DNA from: Leptonema illini DSM 21528
Lineage (GTDB): Bacteria > Spirochaetota > Leptospiria > Leptospirales > Leptonemataceae
NCBI RefSeq assembly: GCF_000243335.1
Contig: NZ_JH597773.1
Location: 2,323,728-2,387,727 of the forward strand
DNA: 64,000 nucleotides
Reading direction: 5' to 3'
A program made the translations under genes and the position numbers. Below are positions 49,905-58,833 of the stretch, piece by piece. Numbering within the stretch: position 1 is the first letter of the stretch; each line of letters opens with the position of its first letter. The notes under the pieces were generated by a model, which saw only the letters and a list, made by a program, of their open reading frames with translations, did not search any database and was not told the origin of the DNA.

Positions 49905-52712
49905 ATGAAAGCTCTGACCTGCGCCGAATTACGTAAACTCTGGATCGAATTCTTCGAGTCGAAAAAGCATCTTCAACTGCCCTCCGCAAGCCTGTTGCCG
50001 GCGGGCGATCCGACTTTGCTTTTTACGTCGGCGGGTATGGTTCCATTTAAGGCATATTTCGAAGGCGCAGAGACTCCTCCAAGCCCGCGCATCGCCACGA
50101 TTCAGAAATGCCTGCGCACCACGGACCTCGAAGTGGTGGGAAAAACGGCACGGCACTGCACCTTTTTTGAGATGCTCGGCAACTTCAGCTTTGGCGACTA
50201 CTTCAAAGAAGAGGCCATCGAATGGGCGTGGGAGTTCTCGGTCGACTGGCTGAAGCTCGACCCGAAAAAGATTCATATTACCGTTTACGAAGACGACGAC
50301 GAGGCCATTCAAATCTGGAATAAGAAGGCCGGCGTTCCGCTGGAGCGCATCACCCGACTCGGCAAAGATACGAACTGGTGGGGACCGGCCGGCGATTCCG
50401 GTCCGTGCGGCCCCTGTTCTGAGCTCTATCTCGATCGCGGCGCCCACATCTGCAAAGGGCCGACGGGCTGCGGCGATCCCGATACGTGTAAGCCCGGCTC
50501 GGACTGTGACCGCTACCTTGAATACTGGAATCTTGTCTTCAATCAGTTTAACCAGGATACGCGAGGACAGCTGCATCCGCTGCCGCGAACAGGCATCGAT
50601 ACGGGCGCCGGTCTCGAACGCATCGTCGCGCTTCTCGGTAACACCGATACCGTTTACGAAACCGACGAGCTGGTGCGCATCCGCACGAAGGTGCAGGAGC
50701 TTGTGAAAGAATCGACGGGCAAAATGCCCGAGATCAACGATACGACGCTGGCCGCCTTTCGCGTACTCACCGATCATGCGCGCTCGTCGACGTTCGCCCT
50801 CTCTGACGGGATTCTGCCCGATAACACCGGCCGCGGTTACGTCGTTCGCCGCATCATCCGGCGTGCGCTTCTTTTCGCACATCATCTGGGCGTGAACGAG
50901 CCTATCCTGCATCGCCTGCATCCCGAGGTCGTCTCGATTTACGGTTCTTTTTATCCGGAGCTTGTCGCCGAACAGAAGAAGGTTCATGACATCCTGCTCT
51001 CTGAAGAACAGCGCTTTCTCACGACGCTTGAAACGGGCGTTCGTAAATGGGATGAATACCTTGCCGAAGCGAAGGCGGCGAAGGCGAAGGTCTTCCCCGG
51101 CAAACAGGCCTTCACGCTCTATGACACGTTCGGATTCCCGCTTGAGATGACGATTGAGTTAGCCGAACGCAACGGCATGACGGTCGACCTGAAAGAATTC
51201 GAGCGACTGATGGAAGAGCAGCGCGAAAAGGCCCGCACGGGAGCGAACTGGAAGGACTTCAAGCTGCCGGCCGACTTTCCGATCAGCGACGAAACGCGCA
51301 CCGAGTTTGTCGGTTATGATACGCTTTCGGATGAAGGCGCCGTCATCGGCATGATCATCGGCGATCATACGACGTCACAGATGAAGGCCGGCGACGAAGG
51401 CATGATCGCGACATCTCGCAGTCCGTTTTATCCCGAAGGCGGCGGCCAGCAGGGCGATACGGGATTTCTTGTAGCTAAAGGCGGACGCTTTCGCGTCGAA
51501 GATACGCGTAAAAAAGGCGAGCTCATCTTTCATATCGGCCGTCTCGAAGAAGGGGCTCTGAAAACGGGCGATCGCATAGAACTCAAGGTCGATACGGATC
51601 GTCGTACGCTGCTCATCGGCCATCACAGCGCCACACATCTTCTGAACAGCGGATTGCGATCCGTTCTGGGCACGCACATCTTGCAAACCGGATCGCTCGT
51701 ATCGCCCGACTATCTGCGCTTTGACTTCTCGCATCCGAAACGCATGGAGCCTGACGAGATCGAACAGGTCGAGCGTTCGGTAATCAAAGCCATCATGGCA
51801 AAGGCAAAGGTCGAGGCGAAGATCCTTCCTATCGACGAAGCGAAGAAAACGGGCGCGATCGCCACGTTCGGCGAGAAATACGGCGAGCAGGTGCGCGTGA
51901 TCACGATGGGAGAGCGACAGGGCGAGAACGAGCCCTACTCCGTCGAGTTCTGCGGCGGATGCCACGTGAAAAACACGGGCGACATCGCCCTCTTTCATAT
52001 TCTGCGTGAATCCAGCCCCGGTGCCGGTAACCGTCGCATTGAGGCCGTCGCCGGCAAACGCGTCACGGCCTACTTCGATGAGCAGTTCTCTGAGCTTCGC
52101 GCCGAGCAGATGCGCCTGCTTGACGAGATCGCCACTCATAAGGTCGATCTGCAGGCGGAATCAAAAGATCTGAAAGCCCTGGCGTTACCCGACGTGAAGG
52201 CCATCGAGTCGTCGCTGGAAAAAGATCCCGAGCAGAGCATTGTCTTTGAAAAACGTATTCGCGATGCTCGCGAGGCTCTGAAGTCGATCGAGAAGCGTAT
52301 GCGAAAGGCACTCGCAAAAGGACCCGCCGACGGAGCAGAACTTGCGGAGTCCCTCCTTGCTTCGGCGAAATCGACGGGCGCCTTCAAGGTCGTCGTCGCA
52401 CGACCGGATTCTCTGGACGGCCAGGCATTGAAGGCCCTTGCCGACGTCTTACGAGAACGCGAGTCGAAGCTCATTCTTCTTGCCGGCTCGGCTACCGAGA
52501 AAGGCCCCGTCCTTGTTTACAGCTGCACGGCCGAAGCCGTAAAAGTCGGGCTTGACTGTTCTGACCTGATACGGCAGACTTCTGCTCATATCGGCGGCAA
52601 AGGCGGCGGAAAGAAAGACATGGCACAGGCCGGCGGCACGCTCGTCGAAGGGATCGAGAAGGCCCTTGCCGAGGCCACAGCGCTTGTCGAGGCCCGACTG
52701 GCGGGAAAATAA
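49905..52712 (+). CDS. alaS: Alanyl-tRNA synthetase
   Basis: 935-residue class II synthetase. Aminoacylation domain: LLFTSAGMVPFKAYF, the motif 2 region CLRTTDLEVVGKTARHCTFFEMLGNFSFGDYF, GPAGDSGPCGPCSELYLDRG and GRGYVVRRIIRRALLFAHHLG. A Zn-Cys insert (CKGPTGCGDPDTCKPGSDC) precedes motif 3. The editing domain has the GHHSATHLL (HxxxH) and FCGGCHVKNTGDI (CxxxH) metal site that clears Ser/Gly mischarges. Coiled-coil and C-Ala domain (residues 700-935) end with GGKGGGKKDMAQAGG. An AGG site eight bases upstream supports the ATG at 49905. Confidence 0.97.
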   Translation: MKALTCAELRKLWIEFFESKKHLQLPSASLLPAGDPTLLFTSAGMVPFKAYFEGAETPPSPRIATIQKCLRTTDLEVVGKTARHCTFFEMLGNFSFGDYFKEEAIEWAWEFSVDWLKLDPKKIHITVYEDDDEAIQIWNKKAGVPLERITRLGKDTNWWGPAGDSGPCGPCSELYLDRGAHICKGPTGCGDPDTCKPGSDCDRYLEYWNLVFNQFNQDTRGQLHPLPRTGIDTGAGLERIVALLGNTDTVYETDELVRIRTKVQELVKESTGKMPEINDTTLAAFRVLTDHARSSTFALSDGILPDNTGRGYVVRRIIRRALLFAHHLGVNEPILHRLHPEVVSIYGSFYPELVAEQKKVHDILLSEEQRFLTTLETGVRKWDEYLAEAKAAKAKVFPGKQAFTLYDTFGFPLEMTIELAERNGMTVDLKEFERLMEEQREKARTGANWKDFKLPADFPISDETRTEFVGYDTLSDEGAVIGMIIGDHTTSQMKAGDEGMIATSRSPFYPEGGGQQGDTGFLVAKGGRFRVEDTRKKGELIFHIGRLEEGALKTGDRIELKVDTDRRTLLIGHHSATHLLNSGLRSVLGTHILQTGSLVSPDYLRFDFSHPKRMEPDEIEQVERSVIKAIMAKAKVEAKILPIDEAKKTGAIATFGEKYGEQVRVITMGERQGENEPYSVEFCGGCHVKNTGDIALFHILRESSPGAGNRRIEAVAGKRVTAYFDEQFSELRAEQMRLLDEIATHKVDLQAESKDLKALALPDVKAIESSLEKDPEQSIVFEKRIRDAREALKSIEKRMRKALAKGPADGAELAESLLASAKSTGAFKVVVARPDSLDGQALKALADVLRERESKLILLAGSATEKGPVLVYSCTAEAVKVGLDCSDLIRQTSAHIGGKGGGKKDMAQAGGTLVEGIEKALAEATALVEARLAGK

Positions 52713-52760
52713 AACCGGGCGGCTTCATCGCCGAAGCGAAAACCCTGAAAAGGAGCGAAC

Positions 52761-53249
52761 ATGGCAGAGTATTCATTTGACGTCGTTTATAAAGTCGACG
52801 AGCAGGAGTTATCCAACGCCATCAATCAGACGCTGAAAGAAGCAAGTACTCGCTTCGACTTTCGCGGAGCGACCATCGAGATCGAACGCGAGAAAGACGG
52901 CATTCACATGGCTTCGTCCGACGAGATGAAGCTGAACCAGCTCATCGATATGCTTCAGAGCAAGCTCGTGAAACGCGAGATCAGCCTGAAGGCCTTTAAG
53001 TTCGGGGAGTTCGAGAAGAACATCTCGGGCAGGGTGAAATGCAAGGTGACGACGCAGAACGGCCTGTCCACCGAGCAGTGCAAGACGGTGACGAAGCTGA
53101 TCAAAGACTCCGCTCTGAAAGTGACGACGCGACAGCAGGGTGATGCGGTGCGCGTAACGGGAAAGAGCAAGGATGATCTACAAGCAGTCATGAAGATGCT
53201 GCGTCAGAGCGAGATCGATTTCGCCGTCACCTTCGACAACTACCGTTAA
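52761..53249 (+). CDS. YajQ-family nucleotide-binding protein
   Basis: 162-residue YajQ/UPF0234 protein: begins YSFDVVYKVDEQELSNAINQTLKEASTRFDFRGATIEIEREK and ends DDLQAVMKMLRQSEIDFAVTFDNYR, the full-length family pattern. Homologues bind cyclic di-GMP or RNA in other bacteria. AAGGAG precedes the ATG by seven bases. It lies 48 bp after alaS and only one base before the next gene, so all three probably form an operon. Confidence 0.93.
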   Translation: MAEYSFDVVYKVDEQELSNAINQTLKEASTRFDFRGATIEIEREKDGIHMASSDEMKLNQLIDMLQSKLVKREISLKAFKFGEFEKNISGRVKCKVTTQNGLSTEQCKTVTKLIKDSALKVTTRQQGDAVRVTGKSKDDLQAVMKMLRQSEIDFAVTFDNYR

Positions 53250-53250
53250 C

Positions 53251-54213
53251 ATGGGAAGCCTCGACGAAGCGCGATCGTTGCTCGAATCAGGAGACTTTGC
53301 CGGCGCCGTTCAGGCGATAGGCGAGCTGCTCGAACGACATCCTGAGAACTCCGATCTGATGTCGGGGTTCTATGCCGCTTCGTACTGGGAACACCGACAG
53401 GCGCTGTTAACGCAGGCTCCGGCAGGCAAGCTGTCCGGCGCCTATCTGCTCGACGAATGGAACGCCTTTGAATCCCTGCTTCGCGATAAAAAGCTCGACC
53501 TGACGCCGTCCGTCGACTCGGCGATGAGAGCCGTGCTCAATCATGCGGCCCGTCAGTTTCGCCACCGCTTCAAAGAAGGATCGGTGGGTACTGAAGACAT
53601 GGCGGCGCTGCTGCAGCTCTCGCGTAACATGATGCGTCTGCGCGATTACCGCAACGCTCGCGATCTGCTCGGCTTCGCCCTTCAGCTTCAGCCGCATCGT
53701 CCCGAAACGATGATGCTTCTTGGCGAATGCAGGGCCCTTGTCGGCGACGAAGAAAAAGACGCTCTTGAATACGAGAAAGGGCTCGGAACGATGCGAGACG
53801 CCTTTCTTCTGAATAACGCTCCTCTTGATGTGCAGGCCTATCGCTCCTCGCCGGCCTCTGAAATCGTCGGTGAACTTAATTTTCGCTTCAGCGGCGAAGA
53901 GAAAGAACGCGTCGCCCTGTGGCTACCGGCCGAATGGATGACGGCCGTTCTTGATCATCCGCATCTGCGACGTCTGCAATCCGACGAGATTCTGCAAATC
54001 GAAGAGGAATGCATGCGCCTTGAGCGAGACCTGCCGACGCTTGACGATCGTTATCGCGAGAAGGCGGCGGCCCGTCTCTGTTTTTATTCGCTCGTTCTGC
54101 TGCACTCGCTCTATCATCATTATGACAACGAAGCGAGACGCGATGAGCTGATCACATTGATCGGCCGCCTTCGCCCCGGCCTTCTGAACCGCAGCCGCCT
54201 TTCTGAAAACTGA
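53251..54213 (+). CDS. TPR-like helical-repeat protein, unknown function
   Basis: 320 residues, soluble, no signal. The N-terminal 35 residues (LDEARSLLESGDFAGAVQAIGELLERHPENSDL) are a clear TPR unit; a second lies near residues 135-170 (YRNARDLLGFALQLQPHRPETMMLLGECRALVG). The rest is helical. The start follows the YajQ stop by one base (TAACATGG), so translation is coupled. Likely a protein-interaction scaffold in the cytoplasm; partner unknown. Confidence 0.75.
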   Translation: MGSLDEARSLLESGDFAGAVQAIGELLERHPENSDLMSGFYAASYWEHRQALLTQAPAGKLSGAYLLDEWNAFESLLRDKKLDLTPSVDSAMRAVLNHAARQFRHRFKEGSVGTEDMAALLQLSRNMMRLRDYRNARDLLGFALQLQPHRPETMMLLGECRALVGDEEKDALEYEKGLGTMRDAFLLNNAPLDVQAYRSSPASEIVGELNFRFSGEEKERVALWLPAEWMTAVLDHPHLRRLQSDEILQIEEECMRLERDLPTLDDRYREKAAARLCFYSLVLLHSLYHHYDNEARRDELITLIGRLRPGLLNRSRLSEN

Positions 54214-54218
54214 TCGTT

Positions 54219-55301
54219 ATGGCTCCTTTCTTTCACGCCCTTCTGCCGGGCCTGCTCTGGATGGATATCGCCCTCGTCGGCGCGATTGCCGGTATCTTTT
54301 TGATCGCCTCGATGCGCACGTCGAAGAAGGATCTGCGGCCGCTTTTTGGTTTCTTCTTCTTGATCACGACCGAGATCTATCTGATCTACTGGCTGCTTCA
54401 TTATATCGCACCGCCCGAGCTGCTCTCCTCGTCGGCGGTACAGCTTGTTTTCGGTGCCGGCATCCTGCTTCTGCCGTATTGCTTCTGGATGTTCTCGCTT
54501 TCGGTCTTTGACGATGGGTTCCGTCCCGGTCGATTGCATCTTGCCGTTCTTCTCGGCCGTTTTCTACTTGTGGCCGTGACACTGCCGGGCCGCCTGCCCG
54601 AGCATCCCTTTCTCTTTCTTGAAAGCAGCGGTAAAAGCGACGACCTGCTCTATCTCTTTCCCAACATCCTCTACTCGCTTGCTCTTATCTTTCATTCGCT
54701 GCTTGTCGCCCATCGCGGTCAGCGCGATGATCTCGTCGAACTGCGTCTTGATCTGCGGCGCATCTTTGTTCTCCTGATCGGGCTTTTGATTGCCTGGATC
54801 ATCGCCTCGCTGTTTATTCTGCGACCGCTTCAGGCCGATCTTCCGGTAAGTCTCATCAACGCGACGATGACGCTTTTACTCTCGCTGGCCTTCCTGTGGC
54901 TTGCGATACGTCTGCATCCTGATATTCTTCCTCTTGAACTGAAAGAGAAGGTCGGGTATCGCCCCGATCCCGCCCTCAAAGAACGCCTGCTTGAAGCTCT
55001 GGAAAAAGATCACATCTACAGGCAGGAAGGCCTCACGATCGGCGAGCTGGCCCGCACGCTTTCCGTACAGGAGTACCGGCTCAGGCGCCTGATCAACGGC
55101 GAGATGGGATTCCGCAACTTCAACGATCTCCTGAATCGCTATCGCATACAGGAGGCCTGCGAGTTGCTTGATCGCCCCGATCTGCCGATCATCCGCATCG
55201 CCACCGATATCGGTTACCCTTCTCCTGGCCCCTTCAATCGGGTCTTCCGAACTCTGACCGGACAGACTCCGACCGAGTACCGCCAGCGCAAAAAAGAATA
55301 A
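54219..55301 (+). CDS. Membrane-anchored AraC-family regulator
   Basis: 360 residues: six to seven membrane segments over the first 230 residues (LLWMDIALVGAIAGIFLIASM, LFGFFFLITTEIYLIYWLLHYI, and so on), then a C-terminal AraC DNA-binding domain with two helix-turn-helix units: GLTIGELARTLSVQEYRLRRLINGEMGFRNFNDLLNRYRIQEACELL and IIRIATDIGYPSPGPFNRVFRTLTGQTPTEYRQ. This architecture, a sensor in the membrane wired to AraC, occurs in Leptospira and related groups. It is five bases after the TPR-like gene. Confidence 0.9.
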   Translation: MAPFFHALLPGLLWMDIALVGAIAGIFLIASMRTSKKDLRPLFGFFFLITTEIYLIYWLLHYIAPPELLSSSAVQLVFGAGILLLPYCFWMFSLSVFDDGFRPGRLHLAVLLGRFLLVAVTLPGRLPEHPFLFLESSGKSDDLLYLFPNILYSLALIFHSLLVAHRGQRDDLVELRLDLRRIFVLLIGLLIAWIIASLFILRPLQADLPVSLINATMTLLLSLAFLWLAIRLHPDILPLELKEKVGYRPDPALKERLLEALEKDHIYRQEGLTIGELARTLSVQEYRLRRLINGEMGFRNFNDLLNRYRIQEACELLDRPDLPIIRIATDIGYPSPGPFNRVFRTLTGQTPTEYRQRKKE

Positions 55302-55324
55302 GGCCATCTCAAGAATTACTTAGC

Positions 55325-55348
55325 AGGCTGCTGAAAAAGCAGCCTGTT
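55325..55348 (+). terminator. Hairpin after the AraC regulator gene
   Basis: AGGCTGCT and AGCAGCCT pair around GAAAA about 25 bp after the stop, with no T run. A probable transcription end point for the operon, moderate confidence only. Confidence 0.5.
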
Positions 55349-55387
55349 ATGCGCGCGGCAGGGTTCCTCCGGGCATAGGTCTTCGAT

Positions 55388-55486
55388 CGATTTCAGGAAA
55401 TCGGCCTGTAAGGATTCTGGTGCTCAGGATTTCGATGCCGACGCCGCGAAATCCTTCACAATTTCGAAATTGTGAAGCTTATTTCG
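55388..55486. repeat. Cluster of overlapping palindromes
   Basis: Three inverted repeats share the GATTTC/GAAATC theme: CGATTTC-AG-GAAATCG (55388-55403); AGGATTTCG (55426-55434) with CGAAATCCT (55447-55455); and a perfect 24-bp palindrome with arm CTTCACAATTTC (55454-55477), flanked by CGAAAT and ATTTCG (55447-55486). The second and third overlap, so they are alternative folds or operators. They occupy the 250-bp gap upstream of the sterol desaturase gene. Confidence 0.75.
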
Positions 55487-55551
55487 GCATTGAGAAGACG
55501 GCTCCGGCGAAAAGGGGTAAGCTACGGTCATCAAACCATGCGAGGATTTCC

Positions 55552-56376
55552 ATGACGTCCGTCTTTGACCGCCCTCTCTCTGACGTATTCCTGATTATCA
55601 GCGGCACAACGCTATTGCGCTACCTATTTTTTGCCGGCTTCGCCTACGTCGCCGTCTGGATCGTTCTGCGTAGCAGGCTGCTTCACCGTCGCATTCAGAA
55701 GTCGTTTCCAAAAGCGAAGCATCTGCGCCGTGAGATCGGCTACTCTCTGCTCACCGTATTGATCTTCGCCTCCGTAGGCGTCGGCATGCATATGGCGCAG
55801 AAGGCCGGGTACACTCTCATGTACAGCGACTTTCACGAATACGGATGGGGCTACTTTTTCTTCTCGCTTGCCGCCCTCATCGTTTTGCATGACGCTTATT
55901 TCTACTGGGCCCACCGACTGATGCATCATCCGAAGATCTTTGCCCGCGTTCATCTCGTACATCATAAGTCGACCGACCCCTCGCCGTGGGCCGCTCTTGC
56001 CTTTCACCCTTTTGAAGCGGTGCTTGAGGCGGGCATCCTCCCGATGGCCGTTATGCTCTTCCCGCTGCATGTGTACACGTTGCTTGCTTTTCTCGGCTTT
56101 ATGATGTTCCTGAACGTGCTCGGCCATCTCGGATTCGAGCTGTATCCGAAGGGCTTCACAAAAAGCCCTCTGATGGGCTGGAACAACACGGCGACGCATC
56201 ATAACATGCATCACCGTTACTTCAACTATAATTACGGGTTATACTTCAACTGGTGGGATCGTATCATGGGTACCAATCATCCGAAGTACCATGAAACGTT
56301 CGAACGCATCACATCGACTCCGTTGATCGGTTCAGGGAGAACCGGCTCCATTGAAGTGGCCGAAGAAGGGGCTTGA
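55552..56376 (+). CDS. Sterol desaturase/fatty-acid hydroxylase family membrane enzyme
   Basis: 274 residues from the ATG at 55552 (GAGG site upstream); the longer upstream frame crosses the palindrome cluster. Four to five membrane segments. The di-iron histidine boxes are HDAYFYWAHRLMHH, HLVHHKS and HHNMHHRY, typical of C-4/C-5 sterol desaturase and lipid hydroxylase enzymes. The substrate is unknown: a carotenoid, fatty acid or other lipid is more likely than a sterol in a spirochaete. Single gene. Confidence 0.9.
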   Translation: MTSVFDRPLSDVFLIISGTTLLRYLFFAGFAYVAVWIVLRSRLLHRRIQKSFPKAKHLRREIGYSLLTVLIFASVGVGMHMAQKAGYTLMYSDFHEYGWGYFFFSLAALIVLHDAYFYWAHRLMHHPKIFARVHLVHHKSTDPSPWAALAFHPFEAVLEAGILPMAVMLFPLHVYTLLAFLGFMMFLNVLGHLGFELYPKGFTKSPLMGWNNTATHHNMHHRYFNYNYGLYFNWWDRIMGTNHPKYHETFERITSTPLIGSGRTGSIEVAEEGA

Positions 56377-56457
56377 ATCAACGAAGGATGCTCGACACAT
56401 AACGGACAGGCCACCGCTGAATGCTCAAGCCCTCTTTATTGGAATGTGTTTGAGGGC

Positions 56458-57147
56458 TCAGTTAACGGCGTTTTTGATCGCCTTCTCTTTCTGATCTTCG
56501 AGATTCTGAATCTGCTTCTTATTTCCTTCGAGGACGGCGCTGTATTTCGACTTCATATCGTCGTCCATCTCATCGCCCATCTTTTCAAGAACGTATTCAA
56601 GCAGCTCGGCTCGATCCTTCATGCCCTTCATCTGAAAATCATAGAAGGTCGTAATATCGTCGGCCGAAGCCTTTCGCGAGGTGATGCGCTGCTGGATGTC
56701 GACGATGCGGCGTCGCTCTTCTTCAAGCTGCTGCTGTCGCTCGGGCGTTACGCGCTGCGGAATAATGGAGTTACCCGGAAATCGCTTACGCAGCGTGTCG
56801 AACTGCGACATCTGCTCGTCCGTATAAGGCATGCCCGTTTGCGGGTTGGTCGGATTGCCCTCACTTGCCTTTTCGAGAATCTCGGGTTCTTCTTCCAGCG
56901 GAGCCGGTCCGCCTTCGTCGGGGATGGCGCTTTCGCCGACGCCCGTTCCCCAGAACTTCGAATCAAAGACCGATGTTGGAGCGCCGGCATCGGAGCTCGA
57001 TCGTGACGATCCGCCCCCGAAAATGGCGGCCATCGCCTCTTTCTCGCCATCGACCTCGCCCGGGCGTGTATCGTCCGGCGCCGTCCATACAACGATAGCG
57101 GCAAAGATCACAGCGATGATAAGAAAAGTAATGCGCGATTTCGACAT
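56458..57147 (-). CDS. Membrane-anchored protein with coiled coil, unknown function
   Basis: 229 residues: one N-terminal hydrophobic segment (about 6-22), a Ser/Gly/Pro/Glu-rich linker, and a C-terminal helical part (RVTPERQQQLEEERRRIVDIQQRI ... SAVLEGNKKQIQNLEDQKEKAIKN). No Cys at the signal end, so it is a signal anchor or cleaved signal rather than a lipoprotein. Not recognised. It lies alone between the desaturase gene (convergent) and the FGGY kinase gene (same strand, 58 bp downstream of that gene's stop). Confidence 0.65.
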   Translation of the reverse strand: MSKSRITFLIIAVIFAAIVVWTAPDDTRPGEVDGEKEAMAAIFGGGSSRSSSDAGAPTSVFDSKFWGTGVGESAIPDEGGPAPLEEEPEILEKASEGNPTNPQTGMPYTDEQMSQFDTLRKRFPGNSIIPQRVTPERQQQLEEERRRIVDIQQRITSRKASADDITTFYDFQMKGMKDRAELLEYVLEKMGDEMDDDMKSKYSAVLEGNKKQIQNLEDQKEKAIKNAVN

Positions 57148-57205
57148 GGTTCCTCTATTTTAGAGACGAACCATGCCGCAACTCTGTTTCTTTTTTTCTC
57201 AGCTC

Positions 57206-58747
57206 TCAAGTATGGTCGGAGTGCAGCTCTTTGTAAAAATCTTTAAGCCGATCATACATCTTTAAATAAACGTTGCGATAGATGCGCTCATACGTTCGAT
57301 GCACGGTCGGATTCGGCTCGAATCGGCGCGGAGCTCCACTCATACGCTTGATGGCCGTCTGCACATCGGGAGCAAGGCCTAAAGCGGCCGCGGCGATCAT
57401 CGCCGCTCCCAGCCCTGACGCCTCATAGATCGCCGGACGTTCGACCGGCATGCCAAAGATGTCGGCCGTCATCTGCATGATGACGTCGCTCTGCGATCCG
57501 CCGCCCGCAGCCACGATTCTGCGAATGCGCTTCGCTCCCGATTTCTCGATACGCTCCTTGCCTTCGCGCAAAGAGTACAGCAGGCCTTCAAGAATCGCTC
57601 TGTAAATATGGTAGCGGTTATGCCAGTCCGTAAAGCCGATGACGGCGCCGCGAGCCTCGGGACCGGGCACCTTCAGGCCAGGCGACCAGAACGGCTGCAG
57701 CACAAGGCCTTCAGAGCCGGGCGGAATATCGCGGATGCGCTCTTCAAGGATCTGCTCGGCGCTTTTGCCGAGCTTCGCCGCCTGCGCCTCATCCTCAAAG
57801 CCGAACTGCTTTTTGAACCAGCTCACCATCCAGAAGCCGCGAAAGATCTGAATCTCGTTGCTGTACTGGCCGGGAAGCGCCGCGGGGTAAGGCGGAATAA
57901 AGCGCACCGCCTCTCTGTATTTCGCCGAGAGAACGTTTACCGTCGCCGTCGTTCCAAAGCTCAGATGGGCGGTCTCTTCATCGCTGACGCCGCTGCCGAG
58001 CACCTCGCAGGCCTTATCGGCGCCGGCGGCGACGATGGGTAACCCTTCGGGGATGCCGGTGACCCGTGCAGCCTCTGCGCTGACGTGGCCGATGATCTGG
58101 CCCGGCACGACCAGCTCGGGCAGCTGTTCGGGACGAAGACGCGTTACCTGCCACTTCCAGTCCGATGGAGAGGCCCAGGCATGCTTCTTGTAATCGAAGG
58201 GAATATAGGCGACCTGTGAGGCGACGGAATCGCGATACTGTCCGGTCAGGCGATAGATGAGATATCCCGAGAGCAGAATATACTTCGAAGTTCGCTTCCA
58301 GATATCGGGCTCGTTATGCTCGATCCAGGTGCTCTCGGCCATGCTCTGAAAATAGCGGATGGCGTCGGTCATACCGATCAGACGAAAGGCCAGGGCCCAG
58401 AGCCCCTGCACCGGACGAAAATTAAAACATCTTCGTTTGTCGAACCACAGGATCACCCGGCGAAGCGGCTTTCCATTCTCGTCCAGGTTAACGACGCTGC
58501 CACGCTGCGATGTCAGCGCCATACCGGCGATGCGTGCGACGACATCGGGACGCTTTGAAAATAATTCCTGCGTCGCCTGCCCCAGGGCTTGCCAGAAGAC
58601 CTCGGCATCCTGCTCCCCCCACCCGGGTTGTTCGGCTACATAGTCGAGTGCGACCTGCGATTTATCAAGCAGCTGTCCGTCGGCGTCAAAAAGCAGGGCG
58701 CGCAGGCTCTGCGTTCCACAGTCAATGGAAAGAATCAGATTTTTCAT
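57206..58747 (-). CDS. FGGY-family carbohydrate kinase
   Basis: About 513 residues from the ATG at 58747 (a second ATG two codons upstream). The ASKHA fold starts NLILSIDCGTQSLRALLFDADG; family signatures are ALTSQRGSVVNLDENGKPLRRVILWFDKR and RIRRIVAAGGGSQSDVIMQMTADIFGMPVERP. The substrate is not fixed: the DxGTxSxR segment is not the exact glycerol-kinase form. It follows glpD by 86 bp and so may phosphorylate glycerol or a related polyol (inference). Third gene of the GntR-controlled set. Confidence 0.85.
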   Translation of the reverse strand: MKNLILSIDCGTQSLRALLFDADGQLLDKSQVALDYVAEQPGWGEQDAEVFWQALGQATQELFSKRPDVVARIAGMALTSQRGSVVNLDENGKPLRRVILWFDKRRCFNFRPVQGLWALAFRLIGMTDAIRYFQSMAESTWIEHNEPDIWKRTSKYILLSGYLIYRLTGQYRDSVASQVAYIPFDYKKHAWASPSDWKWQVTRLRPEQLPELVVPGQIIGHVSAEAARVTGIPEGLPIVAAGADKACEVLGSGVSDEETAHLSFGTTATVNVLSAKYREAVRFIPPYPAALPGQYSNEIQIFRGFWMVSWFKKQFGFEDEAQAAKLGKSAEQILEERIRDIPPGSEGLVLQPFWSPGLKVPGPEARGAVIGFTDWHNRYHIYRAILEGLLYSLREGKERIEKSGAKRIRRIVAAGGGSQSDVIMQMTADIFGMPVERPAIYEASGLGAAMIAAAALGLAPDVQTAIKRMSGAPRRFEPNPTVHRTYERIYRNVYLKMYDRLKDFYKELHSDHT

Positions 58748-58833
58748 AAACACTCCTCAACATTCTTTTTTTATATCAAGAACACGTCCCGAACCCCCTC
58801 CTGAGTTTCAGAACCAGCTCAAGCGCCTGCACG

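Noticed and set aside
49929-50987. 352-codon minus-strand ORF
   Set aside because: Antisense to alaS, which is unambiguous.
55325-55348. Insertion-sequence end (CAGGCTGCTGAAAAA-like)
   Set aside because: It resembles some IS terminal repeats, but no transposase, second end or target duplication is present; a transcription hairpin is sufficient.
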